The position numbers were made by a program, and so were the translations under genes. Positions 9,984-21,503 of a DNA stretch of 64,000 nt are shown piece after piece. Origin of the DNA: Paraphoma chrysanthemicola (taxonomy: Eukaryota > Ascomycota > Dothideomycetes > Pleosporales > Phaeosphaeriaceae); the NCBI GenBank assembly GCA_020744225.1, contig JAGMWG010000018.1, forward strand, positions 310,001 to 374,000, in the 5' to 3' direction. Within the stretch, counting starts at the first letter, position 1. Every line of letters starts with the position of its first letter. A model generated the notes under the pieces. That model had not been told where the DNA came from and did not search any database. It saw only the letters and a list, made by a program, of their open reading frames with translations.

Positions 9984-12227
9984 TCAATACCACTCATCAT
10001 CATCAAGCACATACCCTTCCAACCCGCGTCCATAAAACCTCTCCAACATCGCCGCAGCCTGAACCTGTGCATGCGTTTCTCTCAGTCTATCCCTTTCCCT
10101 CTCCCTCTCCATTTCCCGTGCTAATTCCCCGCGCTTGTCGTTCTCGCGCTCGTTGCGGATCTTGATGCGTTCGAGCGCGCGCAGGCGGTCGAGGTCGAGG
10201 GCTGGGTATGTAGCTGAGCTGTCGTTGAGGGAGAGGGATTGAAATGGGGACGTGAGAAGGTTTTGGGATATGAGATTAGGGGTGAGAGTGGGGATGGTTG
10301 GGGCGAGGAGGGAGTTGAAGGGGTTGGGATTGAGGTTGAGATTTCCGAGGGCGGGATGGGTGAGGCTGGTCAGGGGAGATGCAGCCAGGTTGTTGAGAAG
10401 GAGTTGTTGGTGGTTCAAGGGTGCTGTTAGGGTGTGCTGCAGGGGACTGTTGTTGAAACCGCTCAGACTAAGCAGGGTGGGCGTTGCCGGTGGGTATTGG
10501 AGGTTGGCGAGTTGATTTGATGCAAGCAGTGCGGTCGATGGGACCGACAGGGTGCCGTAATCCATCCAACCAGCGTTCTTGAGCTCTTGCCATGCCTTTC
10601 TGACATCATTCTCCAGCGCACCGCTTGCTTCCATAGCTTCGCGGAGACGTGCTTGGTACGGACCCTGTTCGTCTTCAAGCTTCAAGAGGTTAGGCAGCTC
10701 GGACGGTGTGATGTTGCGAGTGCCAATGTAGTCAGATGAAGCTGGTGATGGTGTTGGCGTTGCAATGAGGAACTTCCTCGCCCATTCCTTGAGTCTAGAG
10801 TCCGGTTCGTAGCCAGAGTATATCTCCTTGAGAACGTCGAGAGGATCTTCTGTCATGGTGCCATATGCATTCATCCGTCCCAGCGCATACGCCTTGCACT
10901 CATCGAATCTCATCAAAGCTCCCATTTTTGCAAACTGCACGTCAGCCAGCAGCCACGCTTCGCTTCTCCCGCCACCTGGTCTGATGATTGGCGGTCCCAT
11001 ACTCGTGATGCCCATTCCTACCGCTACGGCACGGAGATTATATGGATCAGGCCGGTATGTACAAGTGTGTATAAACTCGAGGAAACGATGAAACGTCTTC
11101 TCGGATACTTCCTTGTCAATTTTCAGGAAGCGACTTTTCTTGTTCTCGAAAGCTCGCCTGACAGCAAGGAAGTTATCAATCTTCTTCCCCTCCACCAATA
11201 CTGGCTTGTCTTGAAAGATGAACTCCACCGACTTGGCTGATGAAACCAAGCGGGCTCGAGGCTTGGTCTCGAGTTCGTGTCGGCGATCATTGTAAAACTG
11301 GACCTCAGCCGCCCGTATGTTTTTCGAGGCTTGGTCCATCATTGGCTTGCAGACCTTGTTGTACCACTTGTCGATGTCGCTTTCCGGAATCTCGTAAACG
11401 TTCGAATGACAATGACTGCAGTACCACTTTTCTTTGTTTTCACGGTCGTCTAACGATGAGCGGCGACGAGGGAAGTCGTATATGTCTTCGTGCGATGGCA
11501 GGCTTGCAAGATCATGACCAAAGTTGAGCGGAGTGAGCTCTTTCCCATGGGCTGCAGATACTTTCCTGATGGTGGACATGACTTTGGCGAAGTGGTAGCC
11601 ATGACCGAGACGCCCGTAGTCCACCTCGTTCTCCTTTTGCGGTCCACAAGCGACCAGAAAGTACGCATGAATCATGTGATGGATCAGTATGGCGACAACA
11701 TCTCTAGCCCTAGCATAGTCCAAAACATCACTGTTTAGGATAAAAGAAACCCGTCTGACCTCAGTGACAGGCCCCCAGCTATGCGTATATGTCACACCAG
11801 AAACTTCAGGTCCCAGGCTACTACTCCCGAGGAAGACAGCGTCCTTGAGATAGCTGGCGAAGAGAGTTTCGTTGAGTTTGTTGAAGATTCGGTATGGGAT
11901 GTCTTTAGTCAGACCTTCATGCTCAAAGGTTGCGGCGCGAATGCGTATGCTTCTAAGTGCGTCGGCGGCTTCAGGTCTCTTCTCCAGATGGTCGACAATG
12001 TATGCTACCGCCCAGTCAATACTCCACTTTAGGTTCCGGTCACAAGTGAGACGAGGATCCTGGAGGCGACAGGAGAAGCCAGAGGTCGTGAGGCTCAAAT
12101 CGGGTGACTGTCGACTGAAGAACAAATCGGGCTCCGAATCAGAATAGCACGACGGAAGTCGTGTGTATGGTAGACCACTAAGGGAGCGATCATATAGCGT
12201 AAGGTGGTCTGGTGGACCGAAGGTCAT
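9984..12227 (-). CDS. SprT-like domain protein with degenerate HExxH, BTB-like region
   Basis: A single exon of 747 codons. Residues of about 65-290 resemble a SprT-like metalloprotease domain: the helix ILIHHMIHAYF (HHMIH at 183-187) and the following GHGYHF (H209) match the HExxH...H zinc site. However, the catalytic glutamate is replaced by histidine. A CSHC pair at 270-273 is half of the zinc ribbon normally found after this domain. Residues of about 345-470 resemble a BTB/POZ-like segment (VEFIFQDKPVLVEGKK, then a helical part with FHRFLEFIH). The C-terminal third is low complexity (Leu, Asn, Pro) and ends in a charged coiled-coil-like segment rich in R and E. In active family members the domain cleaves DNA-protein crosslinks. 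This one is probably not a protease. Confidence 0.75.
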   Translation of the reverse strand: MTFGPPDHLTLYDRSLSGLPYTRLPSCYSDSEPDLFFSRQSPDLSLTTSGFSCRLQDPRLTCDRNLKWSIDWAVAYIVDHLEKRPEAADALRSIRIRAATFEHEGLTKDIPYRIFNKLNETLFASYLKDAVFLGSSSLGPEVSGVTYTHSWGPVTEVRRVSFILNSDVLDYARARDVVAILIHHMIHAYFLVACGPQKENEVDYGRLGHGYHFAKVMSTIRKVSAAHGKELTPLNFGHDLASLPSHEDIYDFPRRRSSLDDRENKEKWYCSHCHSNVYEIPESDIDKWYNKVCKPMMDQASKNIRAAEVQFYNDRRHELETKPRARLVSSAKSVEFIFQDKPVLVEGKKIDNFLAVRRAFENKKSRFLKIDKEVSEKTFHRFLEFIHTCTYRPDPYNLRAVAVGMGITSMGPPIIRPGGGRSEAWLLADVQFAKMGALMRFDECKAYALGRMNAYGTMTEDPLDVLKEIYSGYEPDSRLKEWARKFLIATPTPSPASSDYIGTRNITPSELPNLLKLEDEQGPYQARLREAMEASGALENDVRKAWQELKNAGWMDYGTLSVPSTALLASNQLANLQYPPATPTLLSLSGFNNSPLQHTLTAPLNHQQLLLNNLAASPLTSLTHPALGNLNLNPNPFNSLLAPTIPTLTPNLISQNLLTSPFQSLSLNDSSATYPALDLDRLRALERIKIRNERENDKRGELAREMERERERDRLRETHAQVQAAAMLERFYGRGLEGYVLDDDEWY

Positions 12228-13038
12228 GAGGTGTTGAGATGCTCAAGCACAGTCGCTAAACTGCTATGAGTGGAGACTTCGGTTCGAATAGAGCGCGCGC
12301 AAGACACTGCATGGCCAGCCTTTGAGGTATATAAGCCAAACATCGTGACGATACCAAACTCTTCTGCCGTTTAGTGATCAGCGTACAAGCTGATGTGTTC
12401 ACATCGGTCTCGTGCCTGCTGGAGTGAATGGTTGGCAGAAAACGCCATGAGCAGTGGTACAGTGACACGCGCTGTTTGTTTGTCTTTTACTTTAGCTGAA
12501 GACCGAGACAGCACTGAAGCATCAACGACTCGTAATTGGTTGACACTTCGGAGAGCCAATGTTGTACGAGCGACATTGCCTTCCGTTCCATGTAATTGCT
12601 TGCGGGGTCTTCATGACTGGGCTCGTTGATGCTTCCTTCCTCTTGTGTTCTGTTACCGTCATCGTGGGCTCGATGGTCTGTTTCACGTCAGCGGAAGGGG
12701 CGTCGCTGCACAGCGTTTTCAAGCGGAGAACCACAGTTCAGCACAACAAGATGTGGGTAGAATATATATATTTCGTCGAGCCAAGCAAACACCAACTAAA
12801 TGTGCCAATCATCGAACATGAAAAATGGATATACAGAGTTGTCGTTAAATGCGCCCTATGTAGCGCGAAACGACGAGTGCAGTTTGGTGGACAGAATTGT
12901 TGCGGGTACATCGTCTCGGCTTTCGACGATGTCCAGATCCTATACATGGCCGAGATTACGGTACTATTAGAATAGGCGTGTATTCTGAAATTGACATCTG
13001 CTACACTTGAGTTGCCGAACACAATGTGCTGCAGGCGT
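12228..13038. other. Intergenic, no supported gene
   Basis: The first part is the promoter of the SprT-like gene and the last part the 3' flank of the Mpv17 gene, both on the minus strand. An open frame from 12559 to 12975 has no protein-like features and I leave it out. Confidence 0.5.
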
Positions 13039-13941
13039 CTAGTAGCGTGGCTTTTCGTCCCGGATATCAGGACGGCCGAAGTCGTCACGACGACCATACT
13101 CGTCACCTGGTCGGCCACCGACCTGACTCCTTCCACTGCCATCTCCGTAGTGCTTGCGCCTCAGAGCAGCGAGCCTCTTCTTCTTTGTGTGCGCGTTGAT
13201 GTATGTCCCAATGATGAAGCCGATGATGTTGAAGAAGGGCACCCAGGTGGTCTCGGGCAGGAATTGCTGAGCAAAGGCGAGCGAGATCGGGGACACGATC
13301 CAGCTAACCTTCATGACGGGCCAGAAGCCGGCCTTGACGGTAGCGCGGACCTGGTGGAATGTGCGGGCTCCTGCGATGAGGGCCATGGAGGTTAGGTAAA
13401 CGCTGTTTTGAATGGGGGCAATCTGTACCAGTTAGTAATGCGCAGGCCAAGCTGTTTCGGAGACACTCACAATCAGGTTGCTGGCTAGGATCTGCAGGAT
13501 CTTCGCCTTCAAGCTCTTGCGTCCCTGGAAGACCTTCTGGAGGAGGCTGATGAGGACGTGGCCAAGAGGAGCGCTAATGACGGCGCCGTACAGGGCCATC
13601 TTGGGTACGCGCGAGGTGAAATAATGCCCGCTCTTGCTCCTGTCATGCGCAATCCACGATGCAAGGAACTCTTGCAGGCCAGACAGGGTGCCCGAGGTAA
13701 GCATCTTGGTCCGCAGCGGGTTGCTCTGGAGCTGCTTCAGGTACGCCTGCGCTCAGGTCAGGAAACAGCCTCACATATATCGACCTGACGCAACACTTAC
13801 AGCGAGATATCCATTGGGGCCGCCACCTTTGGTGAGCGCCTCACCAACTTCGTGCATCAGACCCTCCTTTCCCTTGCCTGCCGCATCCGTGACGGCCGCC
13901 GCGGTCGTGTGGACCGTCTCCTTTTCGAACTTGACCGACAT
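13039..13941 (-). CDS. Mpv17/PMP22 family peroxisomal or mitochondrial membrane protein
   Basis: Three exons (13801-13941, 13471-13746, 13039-13422), with introns of 54 and 48 bp in phase 0, encode 266 residues. After a variable N-terminus come YLKQLQSNPLRTKMLTSG, the typical start of the family, and ALYGAVISAPLGH, with four hydrophobic segments in total. The signature WPVMKVSWIVSPISLAFAQ and VPFFNIIGFIIGTYIN lies in the last exon. The C-terminus is hydrophilic and Arg/Gly-rich. Family members sit in peroxisomal or mitochondrial inner membranes and are thought to form small channels. An in-frame ATG lies seven codons upstream (13962); I chose 13941 because MSVKFEKE looks like fungal relatives. 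Confidence 0.88.
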
Positions 13942-15354
13942 GGCGCGTTCAATCGAGTGCAACGGGTGTGGGTATGATTACGGGCGCGTGGAGCGAGGTG
14001 TTGCAGCACGCACAGAGTGGTTGTGGGGAAGATGGGGGAGGATGCGCGGCTTGTTGACGATGGCTGGGAAGACGACAACAGCGACCGCTCCCTCGGCCTA
14101 ATTCGTTCTAGTGCGAGTGGTCGCGCAGTCGGTACCGTGACTTTCGACAAACTACCGCGACCGCAACCTCGGTTCGTGGACTGCTGATTACTGTGAGCCT
14201 TTTTTGTTGATTTGTCGATGTGATTCAGATCCTGGCCACCAGAAGAGATGTCGGTACTTAGTTGCGCAAAAATATTGTCGACACTGCGCTGCGATGCTTT
14301 TTGGGCGACAACGGATAGGTCGTCGGCTCCGGCCGAGGCAACTTGGGACAACACCTGCCGTTCCAGAACACAAGTAGAATCCTAGCACTAGCGGCATGCT
14401 GATGCCAACCACCAACGGCCCTTCTATGAGAGGGATGCCGCGCAATTGTCTTCTTCGTTATGAAACCCGGTCTTTGCACCTAAAATCGCCCAAAGAATTG
14501 ATGAATTCGCTCAAGGAATGAATGCCAGCCATTGCCAAATGCAATGGCTCAAAGAATTCCATGTCTTGCGCAGGATGCATTCTGGAATGCATCTGTGATA
14601 TGAGCAAAACGTAAGATCTGGTAATTGTATTCCACTTTCTCACGTGTGCGTGTGAGTGTCTCTCGACGACGGAGGAAGAGCTATGATGGACGGACTGTAC
14701 CACCTCATTCTCACAAGCGACTGTCTTTGGCAGTGGCCCCATGTCTTCTTCTCTATTTGCTTGTTGCGTCCCGAGAATCTGCTCCCTCGAACTGTAGCTC
14801 TGCTCCAAGGACGGCCATTTGCGACCTCTCGCAATTTCGTTCGTGCTGTGTTGGCCTTCTCGATCGATCCGTGATGGCAAAAGCGTTTGCATGTCTCGGC
14901 AAGTGACAAACACAGAGCATAAGACGGCCATGCGCTGAATTTCCACTCCTCGACCACATTCAAGCAGCGAGAATCATCTCAAAGTCCCCAGGAAAGTAGT
15001 TGCGAGAGGATCACTGCACCAGCCGCATTGCTGTTCTTGCCATGACAAGAAACCTTCGTGCGCTCGACCGGACTGCGTGTTCACTTCTATGCTAGAAGCT
15101 CTTAATCTGTCAACATCGGCAGGCATCAGTCAACAAAGTGTGCGACGCAGTCACGCCGTGACTCCTACCCAGAGCTCATCGAGTCGCTCTTTCCAAAATC
15201 GCTGCGTCGCGCCTTCACGTGCCGCCACGCTTGAATCGACCCAACAAGTCGCGCCTACTCACCCACAGCTCATCTCCAGAAGAAGCTACCTTGCCTTTGC
15301 ACCCTCCACTTTTTGGACCTCGCTCGTACCAAGACGCAAGTTGCGTGGCGCACC
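13942..15354. other. 1.4-kb divergent intergenic region
   Basis: This lies between the start codons of the Mpv17-like gene (-) and the Cys-rich protein gene (+). Open frames on both strands are short and mutually overlapping, none with recognisable domains. It probably contains both promoters and long 5' leaders. No TATA box or repeat stands out. Confidence 0.5.
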
Positions 15355-16894
15355 ATGCGGGTAGGTACCACGAGAATCAACGTACACGATCTCGTTAACC
15401 AGATCAAGGCACGCAAGATGCCGAAGCGCGTGCGAACCCCGAACTGTACGCACCTGAATATGGACAGAATCTACGGTCGGGACCAGCAATGCTACGTCTG
15501 TGGCCGCGAGCCGTCAATCGGGTTTCTGTACGAGTGCAAGCAAGATTTCGGCATCCAAACGTTACACGACATTCTGGAGCAGGATGACGACTGCCAGATT
15601 GAGGTACTCAAGTCAAAGACGCGTCTTCAGCTAGAATGGGCGGGTTTGAGCACGAGCATAATTCTTACTGCGGAGAAGGGCCACTACACTGCAGAACAAC
15701 TTGAGAAGCTCAAGGCGCAGAAGCAGGAACTCCGACAAGTCATCTCTGACCAGCTACAAGCTAGCCACATCAACAATGCTGCAGCCAGACTTGCTGATAT
15801 GGCCAGCGCTCCTCCGAGTAGCGATGGCGCACTTGGCTGCTCGCCGAGCAACGAAACGGTAGGTGACTGCAAGTGAATTTTTGCAAAGCTATCTTTATAT
15901 TCTGTCTGTCTAAACATATGGGACTTGACTGACTAGTTGGCAGGAACCGTCAGCCTGTACATTCAAGGCGTGCCACTCATGTCGTCCCTACTACCGCGAT
16001 CGTGTCTACATCTCCTTCCAATCTGTTCTCTCCCTCGATTTTCCGCCCATGACACGAGAAGATACCCAGCATCTCCCCATCAAGTCTGCAAAGATCATGA
16101 GCAGTGTCGGGACTGTCGGCCAATTAATTCCTTCGCTACCCATGGAAGGCTCTACGACGCTCAGCATGCCAACTTCGATGTCCCTGGGTTCTACGGACGC
16201 TCCACCCACAGCCTCCACCTCGACATCCACCACAAGTGACCTCACTTTCAAGACCACGAAAACTGATCTGGATGAAATCCATGCTCAACACCACCCGCGC
16301 CGTAGGTTCTACAAAATGGGCCACCGCATCTCTGGCGATATTTCGCGCGATCTTTCCCGACAGTCCACATTGCTCACTCGCCAGGGCCTCAAGAATGCTT
16401 TTCAGGGCATCTTCCGTTCGACTAGGGAATCGAGCTCCGAAGGATCCAACATCACGCTTCCCCTACCACGGACGGGCACGGTACGCGACTCGAATAGTCT
16501 ACATGACATCGGCGACTTTGACCTCCCAGCTTTGCGCAAGGTTCGACGGCAGAAGGAGCGCAACGAGGTCAAGAATGGGATATACGTGACGGGCTTCGAA
16601 GGTGTACAGGCAGTACCACTGACGACCTCTCATCAAACTTACGGCGTCCACGAAGCTAGCTCTGGTTCAGAAACTGACCTCTCTATGTACTCTTGTGCGT
16701 CAGAAGGCAGCGAGGTCGAGGTCAATGGCGGCGTGGCGTTGACAGAAGAGGCCGTGAAGACACACACGCCAGACATTCTGGCCGTGGATATGACCGCGGC
16801 GAGGGACGCTGTTCTCTATCAGGATGTAGACATGAGCGATGATGATGAGGCTGAGGCGGACATTGGGCTGCAGAGTATCATGACTCAGGTGTGA
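15355..16894 (+). CDS. Fungal Cys-rich protein, function unknown
   Basis: Two exons (15355-15858 and 15944-16894) give about 484 residues; an in-frame ATG at 15313 is an alternative start. The N-terminal part has cysteines in a pattern suggesting metal binding: a C...H segment (PNCTHLN), then CYVCGREPS, then YECKQD. Exon 2 opens with ACTFKACHSCRPYYRDRV, adding three cysteines. A helical segment (TAEQLEKLKAQKQEL) lies between them. The C-terminal half is Ser/Thr-rich and acidic, and looks disordered. I recognise the ACHSCRPYYRDR motif as recurring in uncharacterised fungal proteins but know no function. The cysteines from both exons could form one or two zinc sites. The gene converges on the MPP-alpha gene, with about 295 bp between stops. 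Confidence 0.75.
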
Positions 16895-17189
16895 CAGGCA
16901 TGGTCGTGGCTGGGGCTCAGAACGGGGTGGCATGGGACTCGAATAATCAAATACAGGGATTGCGACAACTTGATTACGTTGAACAGCACAGCGAGCCTCG
17001 CGCGGAGCATTGAGCGGAGTCATTGTCCTAACACGATACCCAGAATCAAAATGTACTTCAAGCACCAATAAAAGTGGAAACAAGAACAGTCTTTTATCGA
17101 TGTGTGTTTCATTCAAACATACCATGTTCATTTATAGTACACTTTCCCTTTAGCCACGTCTCTATCATACACCTCATTTCGTCATATCT

Positions 17190-18911
17190 TCACTTCCTCC
17201 CCAATTTCCACCTCGCAATCCGTGTCTGTATATCATCCCAGCCAAACTCCTTCCTCTTGAGCCCCTCCATCTCACCCTCCTGCAGCACCACCGTCGGCGC
17301 GCCAGACCCATTTCCTGCATTCTGCACCTGTCCGCCAAACACCTGTCTTGCGACTCTCCTCAAGTCTGCAACCGTCACCTCTTCAATCTTCCTGCACATT
17401 TCCTTGACGCCAACTTTGCGTCCGTGGACCTGGACTTGTCGGCCCAGATCCTCCAATTCGACCATGCGCGACTCGAGATTCATGAGTAGTGATGAGCGAA
17501 GTTGGTTTTTCGCGCGTTGGACTTCGCCGGCTTTCAAGGCTGCATAGCCCGTCTCGTCGCCTAGGCTTTTCAACTCGCGGCACATGACTTCGAGCATTTG
17601 CGCTACTTGCTGCGGTGCGCATGATGCTGCAATACCGAAGAGACCGCTGTCGGTGTAGCTGTGGTTGAAGGCAACACAGGACTCGACCCAGCCGTGTTGG
17701 TTCAGCACGTTGGTGTAGAGGCGCGAGTACATGCCTTTTCCGGGGCCGCCGGCGCTGAAGGACCCGCCGCCACCGAGGAGGGTTTGGAGGGTCGCGAGGG
17801 CGTAGATGTCGGGAGAGGAGATGGGGAGGGCTTCGAAGGCGAGGTGGATATGGGAGAGGCGAGGGAGCATGGGGTTTAGTGGTGGTGGGATGGGTGGGAG
17901 AGTGAGGAAGCCGCCGGTGTAGTGGGATGGAATCGAGGTGTCGATGGGGGAGAAATTAAGGTCGAAGGAGGTGTTGACGGAGGCGTTTGAGGTGGCGGAC
18001 GTAGAGAGGTTCTTGAAGAATGGAATCTTGGAGAGAAGTTTTGATGTTTGCGGTGGTGCGCCTGTGGGTGTGGGGTGGTCGGCTGTGAAGACTTGTTGTG
18101 GTGCGGATCGTGATGCGCTGTCTTCGCCCAGGCCGATCAGAGAAGGGCCTTGACCTGCTGCCATGTCCCCAAAGTACTGCTCTGATAACCGCACGGCTTC
18201 ATTGTGGTCGACTCCTGCGAACGCAACTACTATCCGGTCCGGCTTGTAGAATTCCTTTCGGTATGACTCGACAACGTCCCGATTAATGAAAGGTAGCCGT
18301 TCCTTCGGGCAAAGCAGCGGGTTGCCCAGCGTGTTGTCCTTGTACGCAGCCATGTGCACGAGCTCCGGCAATATCAGCTCCGGCTTGCTCCATATCTCCC
18401 CAATCTCGTAGTCTGCCGTCTCCAGCTGCTGCTGAACCTCACCTTCGGTTATGAGCGGGTCGCGGATCGTCTCGGCAAGGAGGCCCACAGTGGTGGCTAC
18501 GGCGGAGTTGAAGGTCGCAGACTGGTACATCAAAGACTCTCGTGATGATGCACACTGTATGTTTCCGCCTAGTGACTCCATCTTTTCTACCATTTGGTCG
18601 CCAGTCGTCCCCCGCGTCGACTTGAATGCTAATCGGTCGATGATGTGGCTGACTCCACGCAACGCATCGTTTTCGTACCGCGAGCCAGCGTCGACGTAGA
18701 CTCCAATGCCGGAGAAGTGGCCCGGGAGGGCTTCTGTCGCGACCCGTATGCCATTTGGTAATGTGGTTATCTGGTCCAATTCCACCGGATCCTTCTCCTC
18801 AGCGACCACCGATGCCAGCCCTCTTCTACTGCATGTTGCGGATTTTGTGAGCGAAGACGAGGCCTGCGACAGTCCTCGGGTTAGCGGCCGAACCGAGCGG
18901 GGTCTTAACAT
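17190..18911 (-). CDS. MAS2: Mitochondrial processing peptidase alpha subunit
   Basis: A single exon of 573 codons. The N-terminus (MLRPRSVRPLTRGLSQ) is rich in Arg, Ser and Leu without acids, as expected of a mitochondrial presequence. The M16 fold begins with TTLPNGIRVATE. In place of the zinc motif HxxEH stands HIIDR (residues 89-93), the usual non-catalytic form in the alpha subunit. The glycine-rich loop LLGGGGSFSAGGPGKG (about 379-392), which binds the presequence, is intact. With the beta subunit it removes targeting presequences from imported proteins in the matrix. Length is that of fungal orthologues. Confidence 0.95.
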   Translation of the reverse strand: MLRPRSVRPLTRGLSQASSSLTKSATCSRRGLASVVAEEKDPVELDQITTLPNGIRVATEALPGHFSGIGVYVDAGSRYENDALRGVSHIIDRLAFKSTRGTTGDQMVEKMESLGGNIQCASSRESLMYQSATFNSAVATTVGLLAETIRDPLITEGEVQQQLETADYEIGEIWSKPELILPELVHMAAYKDNTLGNPLLCPKERLPFINRDVVESYRKEFYKPDRIVVAFAGVDHNEAVRLSEQYFGDMAAGQGPSLIGLGEDSASRSAPQQVFTADHPTPTGAPPQTSKLLSKIPFFKNLSTSATSNASVNTSFDLNFSPIDTSIPSHYTGGFLTLPPIPPPLNPMLPRLSHIHLAFEALPISSPDIYALATLQTLLGGGGSFSAGGPGKGMYSRLYTNVLNQHGWVESCVAFNHSYTDSGLFGIAASCAPQQVAQMLEVMCRELKSLGDETGYAALKAGEVQRAKNQLRSSLLMNLESRMVELEDLGRQVQVHGRKVGVKEMCRKIEEVTVADLRRVARQVFGGQVQNAGNGSGAPTVVLQEGEMEGLKRKEFGWDDIQTRIARWKLGRK

Positions 18912-19620
18912 GTCTCGCGAGTGTGGTTGTTGTCTCGCGGCAGGCGTTGAGATTCACGACTTCCGACAAAATTTCGGGATGACGACGCATGTCACGTGCC
19001 GATCAACCACTCCACCGGAACTCTCCCGAACATCACCCAGCTCAAGCCCCACACGTCAGGCTCCTGTGCCCATGGCATGAGCGCGATTCTTGTATTGTCA
19101 GCCTTGCGCTTGGCTGATACTCGAGGGCGGAAGCGGAGACTCTTATCGGGCGTGTGGCAAGAATAGGACGGCGGCTGCGTGTGCTCAAACGTCAGCGACG
19201 TCAAGTCCAGTTTGGCGGATGCCGCCGACCATTCTGAGACCTTTGAGATCCAAACACGCGACTGCCAGCCCGCGAGTTCACCGTCACTGGCATCATCCTT
19301 TCACCGGAAACCCAAGCTTCTCGTTTCGTGTGCGCACACGTGCCCGCACTGCCTTGCACTGGACGGCCTCATCGTTGGGGCCAGGGTCTAGAGTCGCTGC
19401 TCGACGGCTTACTCCTCCTCGCGTGCTTGGCAGCATCACTACTGCAGTCCTGATCGCTCCACTTCCATGCTCTCCGCCTCCGCTGCTGGGACGCACATGG
19501 TTGTGTAAACAAATTGTCAGCGTTGCTTCTTCATCAAACGTCGCCGAAACTCGCGCATCCACATAGCCGCTCAGTGCGAGCCCTGGGCATCTGTCTGTCT
19601 GTGTCGCTCTTGTAGTCTAA
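18912..19620. other. Divergent promoter region of MPP-alpha and FHA-RING genes
   Basis: About 0.7 kb lies between two divergent start codons. I see only short unconvincing frames. CACGTG-like E-box cores occur near 18992 and 19337, but a single 6-mer is weak evidence for regulation. Confidence 0.45.
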
Positions 19621-21503
19621 ATGTTCACAGCCCCAGCCCCAGCTGCCCCAACCGTAGCCGCCACAGCAATAACCACCAGCTCCCCGTCGCCGCGGCCTAC
19701 AGGCTTGCATCGGGGCCTGAGTTATCTTCGTGCCCATCTGCACGCGGGCAATTCTGACGATCCCGGCCCACGTGAGGGCAGGCCTCCCAAAACACGACCT
19801 CGTGCGTCCACCCACACGCCGCCCGCTTCGCCTTCCCTCGCAACAAACTCCCAGACCGCAGCTGCCCGCCCACATCTATCTCGCTGGCAAACAACTGAGG
19901 ACTCCGTTACACAGAGTCCACCTCCACCCTCCCTTCCAAGCGACTCGCCGCCCGCGACCCCTGCGAGCATGACTAGGAACCGCTCAGAGACAGCGGCGCC
20001 CGGCCTCACAGTGCGCAACAATACTGGGCCCACACCAGCCGTGCCCGGTCCGGCCACCGTGGATGCCTCCGAGAATGGAGCAGACGGTGCGCCAGCTATG
20101 AAGCATTTACCCTCCATTCGTTTCATACCACACCAAGACCCCCGCGCTGGGCGACCTTCGCTTCAATTTCCAACGATAACCCGCACACTGCCCGACGAGA
20201 GCGCCATCATCCGAGTAGGGCGATACTCGGAGCGCGACAACGCCCCAGAGAGCGCACCTAGCATGCCTTCCGCTGCAGCAGTGGGGTTCAAGTCAAAGGT
20301 CGTGAGCAGGAAACACTGCGAGCTGTGGTGCAAGGATGGCAGCTGGTATATCAAAGACGTGAAGAGCTCTAGTGGGACATTTTTGAACCATATAAGATTG
20401 AGTCAGCCGAATGTCGAGTCGAAACCTTTCCGCATAAAGGATGGGGACATTATACAGCTCGGCATAGACTTCAGGGGCGGCGAGGAGATGATCTTCCGAT
20501 GTGTCAAGATTCGTGTCGAGTGCAACCGTGGCTGGCAACAGGGCTTGAACAAGTTTAAGTGTGTTTGATCCATGACGTGGTCGGCCGCAAGCTAACTGTC
20601 CCAGCAAACAAACACACCAACGGCTGCGAAACCTGGCGAAGAGCAAACAGGAGGGTGATGCAGCATCCACGCACACCTCCGAATGCGCGATCTGCTTGAT
20701 GTCTATTGCTGTAGGTTGCGTATCGAACAGAGTCCGATCTTTACTGACCAAATCTGCAGCCCTGCCAGTCGCTATTCGTCGCGCCATGCTCCCACGTTTG
20801 GCATTACAGGTGTATCAGGCCTATTCTTAATGGGCCGACATGGCCTAATTTCTTGTGTCCGAATTGTCGAGCGGTGGCCGATCTTGAAGAAGAAGTCGAG
20901 GATCCAGCAGATTACGAGGACTGGGAAGAAGATGCTGATGAGGCCAACGGTGACGCAACCGCCCAAGTCGAGTCTGGCGAAGGTGATCGCCACGTGACTC
21001 CACGTGGATCGACTATTCAAATGAACGCCCAGGCACCCGTAAACGGCCACCAGGAAGACAATGGTGGGGTCAGTCTGTCTAGCATACAGCAAGGCATGTC
21101 TACCATCTCCATTGCCGACTCATTGAATGGAAATGTGAGCCAATCTGCGTCATCCCCGCAGACCCCGGAGCGACGCCCAGAGCCACCAACATCGTCTGTC
21201 ACTCAACCAGTCTCCATCAACATATCAGGCGCCAACGAATTCAACGGTCTCTCGCCGCTGTACCAGGATGCGCACAATGGGTTGTTGCCAGACCGTGTCC
21301 ACGACGGCCCAATGACTCCACGCAACGACGCTGGGCCATTTGTGTTGGATGGCAGCGCGGGACGAGCCGCGGGCAACCGACTCCGAGACGCATCACCCGG
21401 ATCAGACTCTGCCAGTACGCACAGCGGGAATGGGCCAGCACCACAGCCGGAAGAAAACTCAACTACTGGACCGCCCACCCTACCTCCTGTCCGATTCGAT
21501 TAG
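19621..21503 (+). CDS. DMA1: FHA-RING E3 ubiquitin ligase, Dma1 type
   Basis: Three exons (19621-20558, 20605-20710, 20760-21503) give about 595 residues. A long Pro/Ser/Thr-rich N-terminus (1 to about 160) precedes an FHA domain (about 165-305) with the phosphothreonine-binding residues in IIRVGRYSER, VVSRKH and SSGTFLN. After the spliced FNKQTHQRLRNLAKS comes a RING finger from about 340 to 383: CAIC, then C350, C358, H360, H363, C366 and CPNC. The tail is acidic, then Ser/Pro-rich. The FHA-RING order defines the Dma1/Chfr-like ligases, which ubiquitinate phosphorylated targets in the spindle checkpoint and septation. The introns of 46 and 49 bp both restore the frame exactly into conserved motifs, so the model is firm. 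Confidence 0.93.

Noticed and set aside
12559..12975. Open frame of 138 codons on the plus strand
   Set aside because: Composition is unlike protein, there are no domains, and competing frames occur on the other strand.
14458..14946. Open frame of 162 codons on the minus strand upstream of the Mpv17 gene
   Set aside because: It has no domain, is overlapped by frames on both strands, and lies in the leader/promoter region.
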